A stretch of DNA of 64,000 bases, taken from the NCBI GenBank assembly GCA_903813345.2, contig CAIIXF020000008.1, positions 6,574,366 to 6,638,365 on the forward strand, in the 5' to 3' direction. Positions 1-13,400 of this stretch are shown here, one piece after another. The translations under genes and the position numbers were made by a program. The stretch's first letter is position 1; each line of letters begins with the position of its first letter. Origin of the DNA: Owenia fusiformis (Eukaryota; Annelida; Polychaeta; Sabellida; Oweniidae). The notes under the pieces are model-generated. The model saw nothing but the letters and a program-made list of their open reading frames with translations. It did not search any database and was not told the DNA's origin.

Positions 1-575
1 TAGCCAATATTCCCCAAAGTTGTCTGAAGTTTGATGCCCAGAGGAACTTAGGAATATTTACGTATATATTGAGGGACTTAGCCAATATTCACCATAGTTG
101 CCTGGAGTTTGATGCCCAGAGGAACTTAGGAATATTCACGCATATATTGAGGGACTTAGCCAATATTCACCATAGTTGCCTGGAGTTTGATGCCCAGAGG
201 AACTTAGGAATATTCACGTATATATTGAGGGACTAAACCAATATTCACCGTTGCCTGGAGTTTGATGCCCAGAGGAACTTAGGAATATTCACGTATATAT
301 TGAGGGACTTAGCCAATATTCACCATAGTTGCCTGGAGTTTGATGCCCAGAGGAACTTAGGAATATTCACGTATATATTGAGGGACTTAGCCAATATTCA
401 CCATAGTTGCCTGGAGTTTGATGCCCAGAGGAACTTAGGAATATTCACGTATATATTGAGGGACTTAGCCAATATTCACCATAGTTGTCTGGAGTTTGAT
501 GCCCAGAGGAACTTAGGAATATTCACGTATATATTGAGGGACTTAGCCAATATTCACCAAAGTTGCCTGAAGTTG
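1..575. repeat. 78-bp tandem satellite, about 7 copies
   Basis: The word GATGCCCAGA recurs at 111, 189, 264, 342, 420 and 498, giving a period of 78 bp, with one 75-bp copy missing three bases. Each unit carries GAGGAACTTAGG and AGGGACTTAGCCAATATTCA. The copies are nearly identical, so the array is young or homogenised. Because 78 is a multiple of three, a frame stays open across 300-605, but this is a repeat artefact and not a gene. It probably lies in a DHTKD1 intron, since the first visible exon starts at 1489. Confidence 0.95.
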
Positions 576-1180
576 ATAGACTTAGAATATTCATCGATAA
601 TCTGAAGAACTTAGCCGATTCCATACATCTTCAGTTTGATGGACTTAGAATATTCACAGCCCATTTGATGAACTTAGATTATATCTTCAACTTGGTGGAC
701 TTAGAATATTCATCGATAATCTGAAGAACTTAGCAGATTCCATACATCTTCAGTTTGATAGACTTAGAATATTCCCGACTCATTTGATGAACTTAGATTA
801 TATCTTCAACTTGGTGGACTTAGAATATTCATCGATAATCTGAAGAACTTAGCAGATTCCATACATCTTCAGTTTGATAGACTTAGAATATTCACAGCCC
901 ATTTGGTGAACTTAGTTTATATCGTCAACTTGGTGGACTTAGAATATTCATCGATAATCTGAAGAACTTAGCAGATTCCATACATCTTCAGTTTGATAGA
1001 CTTAGAATATTTACAGTCCATTTGATGAACTTAGATTATATCTTCAACTTGGTGGACTTAGAATATTCATCGGTAATCTGAAGAACTTAGCTGATTCCAT
1101 ACATCTTCAGTTTGATCGACTTAGAATATTTACAGCCCATTTGGTGAACTTAGTTTATATCTTCAACTTGGTGGACTTGT
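576..1180. repeat. 119-bp tandem satellite, about 5 copies, related to the adjacent 78-bp array
   Basis: The word TCATCGATAA (once TCATCGGTAA) begins at 591, 710, 829, 948 and 1067, a strict 119-bp period. Each unit contains about three degenerate subunits of roughly 40 bp sharing GAACTTAG and GACTTAGAATATTCA. The same core words occur in the 78-bp array that abuts it, so both arrays appear to derive from one ancestral subunit with two different higher-order periods. Confidence 0.93.
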
Positions 1181-1488
1181 TGATGAAAAACTATATTAGT
1201 GATGAACATTTATATATAGAGATAAATATAGAAATATAATTGCATAAAGGACTTATAATTCGCACCTCTGAAACTGAAACTTAGTATCAATTTGTGTTGT
1301 ATTATTTTGAGGCGGATGAAGCCAGAATATATATTGTTAAACTTTCATTAATTATTGTGTCTCTTTATTTTCACACGTACATTTAATGTGTACAACGTAT
1401 CCCCAAAGTGACCTAGCCTAGTCTAAAAACACCCACACTACCCAAATTAGGCTAGCCGTTACAATATACTGAACTATTCTAATTTTAG
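1181..1488 (+). other. intron remainder, no recognised feature
   Basis: AT-rich sequence between the satellite and the first visible DHTKD1 exon. I see nothing in it apart from the 3' splice site AATTTTAG at 1481-1488. Confidence 0.6.
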
Positions 1489-4400
1489 ATCATCTCTTTA
1501 TTCGAGCGATGTTGGCAAAATCATTGGTTCTCCAGTCATTCGTGTCAATGGAGATTTTCCCGAGCAAGTCATTGCAGCCACTAAGTTGGCCATGGAGTAT
1601 AGGCAGAGATTCAGAAAAGACATCATCATAGACTTGATGTGTTATCGTCGCTGGGGACACAATGAGATGGATGATCCATCTTTCACGCAACCATTGATGT
1701 ATGATGTTATCAGAAATCGCAAGAGTATTCCAGACCTTTATGCTGAAAAAGTCATTGTAAGATTTGACTGATTTGATGTTATTTATTTATATTGTGGTAG
1801 TCCAAGAGTTGATGTCAGTTGTGTATACTATTAATATCTATATTGGAAACTTACCTACACTTACATAAAGTGGGCTTTTTGCTTTTTTAAGTCTCCCGTT
1901 ATGGAAAAAAAGAGGAGGGGAGGGGGTCACTGATCTCTGTTGAATTTTATCAGATATAGAAGTTATAATATAGGTGAATCAATGGTCGTTGTTTTTTATA
2001 TGAGCAATTTGGGCTTTTTATCCCTAAGATTGTTGACAAACCAAAAATATTTGACTATATATAGTCCCACTCCTTTAATTTATATATTGTTTGGAGATTA
2101 AAGATATTGAGTTGGGACCCTGTCAGAATCCTTCTTGGTATTAAGTGTTATATTTTGTAGAATGAAGGCCACTGTAGTTCACAAGAGTTAGAGGAAGTGA
2201 CAGAACAATGGAACAGTCACATCAACCAAGAGATAGCTAAAGTAGACTCACATGTGCCAAAGGTATAAATTATAGTTTAAATCTAAAAATATAATTCATT
2301 TAAATTAATACCAATTCCTGTATGGCCATCTGAGTTTTAAAAAGTTCAGATTTCTACATTTTTGCAGAAAATGCAGCTTCAGGGTTACCAATAGAGGGCT
2401 TACTATTTACTCGTACTGGATGAAAACATATCAAATGGGATACAATAATGTCAATGATTGTTAAATATTGGAATGTTAACCTCCTAAAATCTCAAAAGAT
2501 TTTTAAAACTACATGTATATGGCAAAGCCTCTATTGCCATACTATTGCCAAGTATATTCTATTCATTAATTCCCATTTATCCAGAGATAAGTCAGTGTAT
2601 AATCAATGTCAGTCATGTATTGTTAAAAGTCTTAGCTACATGTTCTGATGCAACCAGGTAGCTCGTAGGAAAGTCCAGCTCTGTCCCCCTTGTGCATTGA
2701 TTTCATAACTGCATTACTGAATGATACACAAGGTTTAACCATTGTATGAAAATAGGACCCTCTTAGAGGACCAACAACCAATGGTTAAATGGTACATATA
2801 TTACTTCTTTTTAGGCCAAGCATCTTGAAAGCCAGTGGTCAGGGCTGGTGCAAGCTCCACATGAACTTACAGAGTGGGACACTGGTGTAGCTACAGATGT
2901 ATTGCAGTATATAGGAGCACGCTCTGTAGCAGTTCCAGAAAGCTTGGTAGGTACCTGTACAGTACACTGATAAATGATACCAGATTGAAAGCCTCTTAAT
3001 CTCTTCAACTTTATTTTAAGAGTCCTGACTCACCTTTTTAGAGTCCTGACTCACATTTTGAAGTCCTGCCTCACATTTTGAGAGGCCTTTCGTCATATCT
3101 TTATAAACATGAATTTAGAATCCATGAATTATTCCCAAAAAGTATAGAAATATATGTTGTATTAATCAACCATATCATGGTACATGTAGACCCTATAGAC
3201 AATAAAACCTGTCTAATCCGAACTCCTCTGGGACCAAGTGTTTGAATTAGAAGGTGTTCACATTTCAAGGTTTTTCAATATGAAGTTCAAAAGAAGATGA
3301 CAAATTAGGGACCTAGAAAAAGTGTTCATGTTGAGAAGTGTTTGGATTATATAGGTGTTCAGATATGTTTAAATTTTGAAATAGGATGTCCTCCTGATTT
3401 CATTTTAATCAAGTTTTAGCCATTTTTCAAATCCAAACATTTCATAGTCTGTAGCATATCTTGCATATATTCTATTAATTGTTTGTGAGGTTAGGTTGCT
3501 ATAGTAACTTTGAAGTCTAGCTGATGTTTTAGGCTGACTTACTGGGAAAATGTATTTATCAAGATTTGCATGTGCTAAGGTAAAGTTGGCATCTGTGTTA
3601 AGAGTCCTAAAATCTCCAATGGCATCATAGTGGATGGTACATGGGGTGCATAATTCATTAAAAGATATCCAATGTGAATCTTGTGGACGATTTCTTCGGT
3701 CAGTTATATATTTTACAAACTCTTCAAAAGTAGGTATTCCTTCTACAATCTCAGCATATGTAGGGTTATGACGATATTTTCGCACCATATTTGATCCATA
3801 GCGTTTTCTGTAATAATCTCCTTTGACATCAATGAACTTTGATTTCCAGGCAGATGGAAGTCTTTCTATTGGATCGCGCACAAACATGAATTTGAAAAAT
3901 TCCCCTTGAATATTTTTCTGGCTCCTGCTATTGAGAAGTTTCAGATGTGTTAGGATCCTCCCTTCGTACCATTTGCTCCAATTTGGTCCTCTTTGACTCA
4001 ACTGTATATTAGTTTCATTTAAATCATATTTGCTAGCTGTTAGAATCTCCCTCCATGTGGTGCTGGCGACTTTAGGTGTATAGCAATATAGAATCTTTTT
4101 CTTCATATCAACATAAATGTTACCATTTGATATTTTCTTTCTAGTTGGGGTTTTCTTTTTTCTCAGTTTCTCCAGTCTTTGACAAGCATTTTCAATCCTT
4201 TTTTGTCTCATTTTCATGTATGTTTCAACATCATTCTCAATTATTGCAGCTTGGGTTTGAAGAATATCACTATCCCTGACCTTGACCTTATCATCCCTGA
4301 CCTTGGGTTGATTGTTGAGATCACCATTTTGATGATGTCTATATGCCTCTTGTGTCAACTTTCCCATTGATGGTCTTAAGATTCTGTTCCTCTGTTTTAG

Positions 4401-7400
4401 TTTTACATCCCCATCAATAACAAATTTCATTCTGTCCTTGACTTTCTCATCTTTGACCTTGGGTTGATTGTTGATATCACCATTTTGATTATGTCTATAT
4501 ACCTCTTGTGTCAACTTTCCCATTGACAGTTTTACATCCCCATCAATAACAAATTCCAGCTCATCAATTTCTTTTGGACTTTCACGTTTTTCCAAAATAT
4601 TTCTTTGTTTTGGGATATTCATGTCCTCCCAAAGATGCAGTTCTTTGACACCATTGAAACAAAAGTACATAATTGTAAAGGAAACAATTACATGTAGTAT
4701 TATCAATATTGTGATTAACTCTGGAATGTTTTTACATTTAAGTTTTTTTCGGAGAAACATATTGTCGTTGTTTTCTATGTAACAATGTCTCTCTTTGTGA
4801 TATTAAGGTGGGCCAAATTATCACACTCTGCCTTCCTTAATGTATAATCTCAGTCAGTATGTATATTTGTGAGAGTATAATGTAGACAAATTGATGTAGC
4901 CAATTTCTCCATTTTGCAAAGTCCTTGTTTTGTGACAGTCTGAAACATATAACATATGTGAAGGTTTGTCATAATTGTTAACAGTAACAAGTTGATTTCA
5001 AAATTAGGCACCGGATGTTTCCCAATTGCACTAAATTCATCCATATGTTGTAACTGTATGTGAAACATATCTTAAACTTTTGGATCAATTTTGACTGCCT
5101 AACAAAACAAAAAATTATTTTCTGAATTATGATGTTTGCTTTATGAATTGATAATGACAAGTAAAATAATGTATACTTATTCATAAAAAAATTTGTAGTT
5201 ATTCATGAATTTTGAAAGTTCTTTTATAACAGAAGTAAAAGTATGCATTGCAAAATAATTGTTTTTGCCATTTGGAAAGTTTTATGAAACTTACAGAAAC
5301 TCTTAGCCCAAATTCTTATATTATACCCATACCTTATAGTAATGTCCATAGACTAAAATATTGTTTCCGGCTATTCAGAAAAAATTCTTAAATGAATTAA
5401 AATAATTATTTAATGATGGAAACAGAGCAGTGTTGTCTCCCTGGGGACAGTTTTAGGAACATAAATCAATCAACAGATCCATAAAACTAATACAACTAAT
5501 ATAGACACATGTACAGGGCAATCAATAAGTATTGCTAATTTTGCTATAACTTTTGGTCTGTTTGTTTTTCCTTCATGAAACTTTCACAACATAAGGTACA
5601 TATATCTGACTTTATTCTATGAAAGTTTCAAGACAATCGTATCAGTATTAACAAAGTTATGGTTATTAAGGTAACCAGTATCATGGATATGGGGGGCAAA
5701 TTTCTGACGTCACTTTGAACAACATTTTATGTCAATCACTCAATTTCCACACACGGTCATCATTCCATTGAGGATGATTTGGAAATTGGTCAGATGTGAT
5801 CAAAAATTCTAAAAATTTAATTTTCAGTTCTCATCAGTAAAGCATACTTGCCTAACATTGTCACTAAGTGCCTAATTGTAACAATTGTTTCAGATTATAA
5901 CATTTTAAAATTATTTTACATCATTTACATCATTTCTATTTTATTCTTTATCCACTATACACTATAACTACACTATAACTTACTTTGTCACCATTACTGT
6001 ATAACGCCTTTAAAATCTTGGCTCTTGCACTCTTGTACATTGTTTTTTGTCTTTCTGTCTGGGAATGTAAGAGGTTCAAAAGCCTAATATATGTGCCTTC
6101 TGGCTCATATGTTTGTTACTTATATGAGCCACTACGTGCAATTTCAACCGTTCTAGTACCCTCTCATTCCCTACACTCTTGCTTTATTCCAGTCTCCTCA
6201 AAACATTGCATTTGGTTATTGTTAAACTTTTTGATTTTTATGAATAAACTTTTATCAATAACCTTTTAGGGTTTTAGAGTCTTATGTTCAACATATCATA
6301 CAACCCAAACCAATAATCTGTTCCATTTGTGCCATTGTGAATTGGTCCAGAAGTGGATTACATGTACCTTTGCATTTGTTTTCAATATGGTTTAACCTCA
6401 CAGTTAAAAGTGGATTACATGGACCTTTGCATTTGTTTTTAATACGGTTTAACCTCACAGTTAAATTTCAATAGAATTTCCCTTACCTGTACATTAGGAT
6501 TGAATTTGGATTATCATCACAGCTGAAAGACTGCATTTAATCTTTGCTTGGATCTTTGCTTGGATTGTGGTCAGTAGTGTATCACTTTAGTTTTCCCTGG
6601 TAAATACATAAATATGCCACATTGAGCACATATTGTAACTGGGAACCTGCTATTCATGCAATGTCATTCGCATATAAGAGAAAAGATCAGTTTCACCAAT
6701 TTTGATACAATAGTTCAGATTTTTTTACAGCAGTTGTCATTAATATAGATGTCATACTGGGGCGGATCTGGGAACCAACAAGGGGAGGGGAGGGCCTGAA
6801 ATACACAAATTTTGCAAGGGGGAGGGGGGGGCTGCTTTCCCCCCCAGTTCTGCCAGTTGCATCCAGAGAGATTTAACTTCCTAATGGTGTTATTCTACTG
6901 GGTTTGAAGGTCATTTTTCCAATCAGGTTTTTTAAAACTGTTCGCATTTCCATAATTAGTTTTCACTTTAACAGGTTAAAACAAAAAATCCTCCATTTTT
7001 ATTTATGATCAGAAAATATTCATAATCCAAGATATAAGATAATAAGGGTAAGCATAATCTTATACCCACCATCCCCCTATTGTGGATTTGTATTTGGTGA
7101 TTGGGGTTGTTGGTGCATTTTAATTTAAAAAGCATTCATTTTCCATAGAAAAATTATTCTTTTCATCCAACAGCTTTCAATACATTTATTTACTTTCATA
7201 CATGGTTGATGTCAAAAACCACATTTTGAATAAAAAAGCTTCACATATCACATTTTGATAACATTGTTATCCCACTGAACAAAGTTCGAGAGGGATATAG
7301 GAAAGCCGTCCGTCCGTCCGTCCGTCCGTTCGTCCGTTCGTCCGTCTGTCCATCCGTCCGTCTGTTTGTCCGGGCGATAACTCAAATACCGTTTCACGGA

Positions 7401-10400
7401 TTTGATTCAAATCTTATAGGCTTATGCCTTATGGGTGTAGGACCTCTGCTCGAGAAGGAATTTCAATATGGCCACTGAATTCAAAATGGCCGCCATTTTT
7501 CGTAAAAAATGTAATCTTTAATAACTCAAATACTAGTTTGCGGATTTGGTTCAAATTTTATACGCTGATGCCTAGGGACACAGTAGATATGTTCGAGTAA
7601 AAATTTTCAAGATGGCGGCTAGATTTCAAAATGGCGGCCATTTTTCGTAAAATAACTTAATCTCTGGTAACTCAAATACCAGTGAACGGATTTGGTTCAA
7701 ATTTTATATGCTTATGCCTAGGGACAAAGGAGCTTTGCTCAAGATGAGATTTTCAAGATGGCCACTGATTGTCAAAATGGCGGCCATTTTTCGTAAAAAA
7801 ATGTAATCTTTGATAACTCAAATACCAGTGAACAGATTTGGCTCAAATTTTATATGATAATGCCTAGGGACACAATAGATCTGTTCAAGAAAGAATTTTC
7901 AAGATGGCGGCTTGATATTCAAAATGGCGGCCATTTTTCGTAAAAAAGGTAATCTTTGATAACTCAAATACCAGTGAACGGATTTGGCTCAAATTTCATA
8001 TGATGATGCCTAGGGACAAAGGAGATCTGTTCGATAAAGAATTTTCAAGATGGCGGCTGAATTTCAAAATGGACGCCATTTTTCGTAAAAAACGTAATCT
8101 TTGATAACTCAATTACCAGTGAACAGATTTGGCTCATTTTTTATATGATGATTTCTAGGGACACAGTAGATTTGTTCGAGAATTGTTTTTCAAGATGGTG
8201 GCTGAATTTCAAAATGGTAGCCATTTTTCATAAGAAAAAACGTAATCTTTGATAAGTCAAATACCAGTGAACAGATTTGGTTCAAATTTTATATGCTGAT
8301 GCCTAGAAACACAGTAGCTCTGTTCGAGAAAAAAATTTTAAGATGGCGGCTGATCTTCAGAATGGCTGCCATTTTTCATTTTCATTTTCGTAATCTTTGG
8401 TGACTCAACTGGCGTTCGGTGGGATTTGCTACTCCGTGGAGTTGCTGTTTTTTTAGGACTACAATATGAGCCAAAGTGGTTTAAACTTTATATGGGGTCT
8501 TTAAACATATCCACTTGTACACTGCAATTGTAGACTGTGCATCCAACACTACTGAAGATGCATATAGGCAAGAGGTTACAGAAATTGGAGAAAGGAACAG
8601 ACATAGACTGGGCAACAGCTGAGGCACTTGCTATGGGATCTCTACTTTATCAAGGTAGGTCACCTAGTACTAATACCCTGGGTCGTAATCAGTCAGCAAC
8701 ACTACCCTCTGGTTATTACACAAGATTTTGCAGCAATGATTCCGAGAATTTAATTCTGAAACACTTATGAATCTATTAATGAATCATCCATGTACGGTGA
8801 AGATCTTAACTTGACTCACAATTCAGTATTCTTAAATTTATTTCTCCTAGCATATTTTGACACACTAATCTGTCAGCACATTTAAGCACACCACAAGTCA
8901 TACCAGTTAGCACATTAAATTAAGCACACTGTGATTAGTCATATCAGTAAGCACATATTAGCCCACCAATAGTCTACCATTTAGCACAGTTTAACTCACC
9001 ATTAGTCATATCAGTAAGCACATATTGGCCCATCAATAGCACATGTTAGCTCGCCATTAGTCATACCAGTAAGCACATATTTGCCCATCAATAGTCATAC
9101 CAGATAGCACATTTAAGGACAATAATAGTTATACCAAAATGCTCAACATGTATACAGTAACAAATAACTGAGGGTTAATGAGGGTTGAGTCAAAGTGTAG
9201 AATTGGTGACATATTGTTATGGTCTCCAACTTTTTTGTGGACAGTGTTCAGTTGTTGTGTGTCGTTCTGTGTTCGGTGTCTGTAACAATTGACAGGTGGT
9301 GGCATTTTGCATATTAATGCCTTGTATTACTTTGTTGTAGGTCACAATGTTAGGATAAGTGGGCAAGATGTTGGTAGAGGAACTTTCAGCCACAGACATG
9401 CCATGTTGGTTGACCAGAACACTGATGAAATGTACATACCATTGAATGATCTCTCTGCAGAGCAGTCAGGCCATTTAGAGGTATTAGTTGATACCTGCAA
9501 GTGTGTAAATCTAAATATGATTGTATAAATGAAATGGGATTAAATGAACTCATCAAAATATGAACATCCTAAATTTGTGATATTTTTCCCACAGGAAATT
9601 ACACAAAATAAAATAGGAGCTGTGACCACTAGTGTAAATTACCTACATGTAATGAAGAGTTACATAAAATATTGTAGATATGCACATTAGTTTAGAAGAA
9701 TTGATGATGGACAGCTAATGGTCAGTTGGACAGACAGACAAGTGGTTGATTCCATAGGTTCACCACTTGAACCAAAATAGAATGCTCTTGAAAACTCAAT
9801 TTCACAAATTGAAAAAATAAGAAAAAGAACCAAAAATATATATTTGTACAAAAATGTGAAAATATTATTGCACCATCTTTATAATTAGAAAACATAACAA
9901 GGAGAATAAGAATATATGCTCTATTACCATCATACATTTCTAGATTGCCAACAGTATTCTGTCAGAGGAGGCTGTGCTGGGGTTTGAGTATGGAATGAGT
10001 ATAGAGAACCCAAGGACACTGGTTATCTGGGAGGCTCAGTTTGGGGACTTCTTCAATGGGGCTCAGATCATTATAGACACCTATGTTACTTCTGGAGAAG
10101 GTAATTGTGTTTTAGACCCCATTCTTACTTGCATTAAATTCTACATGTAATTGATTTTGTTTCGTAGTTGAGTGGGTGGAGACATTTTTGTTCCTAAAAA
10201 AATCAGCAAATTTAGAATACCCCAAATGAGTCAAAAATCTTGTCTTTCATAAATCCATTTCATTAATGGGCTTAGGTAGGTGATCTAATGAGAGAGATTT
10301 CATGTAGAATTTAGTGAGAATTACCCCTTTTCTATACCAGTCTTTAAATCTGGTGATAGCCATAACTTGTAACACACTTTCTTTGGTTTAACTTGTATTT

Positions 10401-13400
10401 TTATAGCCCGTAGAGTGTTTAATGCTCATACTCTTTTCTTGGTTAATTATAGTCTTCCTACCTTTACTTATTTTGTATTTATAACCTTGACCTCCATAAC
10501 CTTTACAGCTAAATGGTTGCTGCAGAGTGGACTAGTCATGCTGCTGCCACATGGTATGGATGGGGCAGGTCCGGAACATTCCTCTAGTAAAATAGAACGA
10601 TTCTTACAAGTTAGTACTTAGTAGTGACTGATAGTAGAGAATATTATTTAAGGTTATTCACCTTCCACCTATGCATTAATTTGTAAATCAATTTGATCAC
10701 AAACTCTTCCAAGAATCCAGCATTTATATAAAGATGAACTGAACATCCATGTACAGTAACACCTTAAACCTGTCTTATTCGAACACCACTGGAACTGGGT
10801 CATAAGTGCTTAAATTGGCAGGTGTTAAATTGGCAGTTGATACATTGGCAGATCTTAAATTGGCAGGTGTTTAATTGGCATTTGATACATTGGCAGATCT
10901 TAAATTGGCAGGTGTTAAATTGGCAGGTCTTAAATTGGCAGGTGCTCACATTTCAAGTTATTTTAAATGGAAGTCTATGGCAGATTAAAAAAAGATATTC
11001 ACATAGAAAAGTTAACAGCAAAAAAAAGAAAATTTGACCAAAAAATGATTTCACATTGAGAGGTGCTCAGCTGAGGGATGTGTTTCAATATACAGGTTTC
11101 ACTGACTGTAGTAGACAACAAGAGGAGACATTATTTAACACTAAAAAGAGGAGACATGTATAAGCAGTAAAAAATGTCATTCTAAATATGAAATAATCTT
11201 CCAGCAATGTGATAGCAAAGAGGATGGTGTAGATGGGGACAATGTTAACATACATATAGTGAACCCAACCACTCCAGCACAATATTTCCATTTACTACGC
11301 AGACAGGTGAGTGCACACAAGAGTTAGAAATTACTCACCTGAGATTTTGAAAATAGGCTTGCACCCACCTGAGAATCCATTTGCACCACCCACTTGGAAA
11401 TGAGAAAAATCATGAAAAATTGGCATATTTTTACCAATTTCGGTCTGACTAGTAAAAATGAGAATTTTGCACCCACTTGAGAAAAAACCTGTGGGGATCA
11501 ATGCAATGTACATATATGTAAGTGTTCTTAAACTTATTAAAAATGAAATAGTTATACATAAACTCGATAATCCTCCAAGTGTTTTTTTGCATTTTTTGTA
11601 TTATGTTCATAAATGGACATATCATATCAGAAGTAGCCCATTATAGTAGATGTTAAGGTTTAAAACGTTTTAACCTATCATAATTTTTTCTTTGTAGTCA
11701 CAATTTATATTCCATGTTTATGTCACCACTAAGAAGTGGTGACATTTTGTTATGGTTTCCGTTTTTTGTGGCTGCGGTTGGTGGTTGGCAATTCACGGGT
11801 GGCGGTTGGTGTCTGTAACAAACTTCAATTTTTTCCAAATCCTCTACAAGTTTTCAGAAGTTCAAATCTGACTTTACATTTAATATTTGACCTTTTCAAG
11901 ATCAAAAAAGGTTAAAAAAGGTCTAAAAGGTCATTTTTTAACTTGCTTCAAATTGACCAAATTTTTTTTCAAAATCATCTACAAGTTATCAGAAGTTCAA
12001 ATCTGACTAGATTTAAGATTTAACCTTCAATGACCTTCTCAAGGTCAAAGAAAGGTCAAAAGGTATTTTTTCAAATTGCTTCAAGTTGACCAATTTGTTC
12101 TCAGAAGTTCAAATCTGACTTTGGATTTAAGATTTCACCTTCAGTGACCTTCTCAGGGTCAAAAAAACTTGCTTCAAATTGATCAATTTTTTTGATTCCA
12201 AAATCATCTACAGAGTTCTCAGAAATTCAGATTTGACTTAACATTGAACTAATAATATTGCGAGCAATTATAGTTGGTGACATTTTGTCATGTTAATGTC
12301 TTGTCTGTATACTGTATAGTATATAGTTTATAGATATGCTATCTAATTTAAAATCTTATATGTCTTGTTAGGATTTTATTCCAATGAAACCATTTGCCAT
12401 TTATCACACATTGTATCTTTGTGTGTCCATATTTTCAGCAAATTCGTAATTTCCGCAAACCATTGATTGTGATTGCACCAAAGACATTACTTAGACTGCC
12501 AGCTGCTGTGTCTTCCCTCAGCGATATGGCCCCAGGGAGCACATTCAAACCAATCATCGGGGACAATTCCGTCCAATCATCTGATGTAGAGAGGGTAATC
12601 TTCTGCTCAGGAAAACATTATTATGCCCTAGAGAATCACCGGGAAAAAATCAAGGCCAAAAATACAGCCATCGTCAGAGTAGAGGTATCAGTCAGAGTTA
12701 ATTCTTTCTTCGATTTAAATATCAGAAAATTCTGGTCTCTGTTGGTAAACTTAGATATATTAGCTGAATTTTGATGTCATACTTTGCAGGTAACATTTTC
12801 TCTCAATTCAAATATATACAGTAAAACCTGTATATAGTGAACACCTATGAAGCCACAAAAAGTGTTCACTACAGAGAGGGAATTTCATGCAGAAGTCCAT
12901 TCAAAATGTGTTTTGAAGTGGTGTTTTCTAAGTATAGGTGTTCACTAGTGAGAGGTGTTCACTAAGACAGGTTTTATAGGAAGACTTAAGATATAACAAT
13001 TTTCTTTGGTGTTTATAGGTACTAGACTTATTTGTTGTCATTCATTTTCCAGTCACTGTGTCCCTTCCCTACAGAACAGCTGCAACAAGAAATAAAGAAC
13101 TACACAAATGCCAAAGGTAGGCCATACGACGTATTATTTTCAATGATAGTAATTTCATTTACGTCTGTAAAGACTGTCATTAGGGAGGTTAAGTTGTACT
13201 AAAACCATTTTACTCGATTTAGATATATTTATACCATCTTACCGTATGATGGCCACACTTTATGATGGTGAACCATCAACTATTCCAAAAGTTCATTTTA
13301 TCATGATATTGGGGATATAAAGTCAGCACGTGTCTGTCTTCGCGGCAAAACTGATTTCATTTTCAGAGCAGAAACTTTACGTCACGTGACATGATGTGTG

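Noticed and set aside
300-605. 101-codon open frame of repeated RDLANIHHSCLEFDAQR units
   Set aside because: It is the 78-bp satellite read in one frame; the period is a multiple of three and copies lack any non-repeat coding context.
2811-3008. 65-codon minus-strand frame over a DHTKD1 exon
   Set aside because: Antisense shadow of exon 2815-2946, which matches the dehydrogenase on the plus strand with correct splice phases.
6779-6843. G-rich stretch as a functional G-quadruplex or promoter
   Set aside because: Sequence alone shows only G and C runs in an intron; no nearby start site supports a function.
10822-11037. 71-codon frame with repeated LNWQV
   Set aside because: Translation of the 15-bp minisatellite; no homology, no coding context and intronic position.
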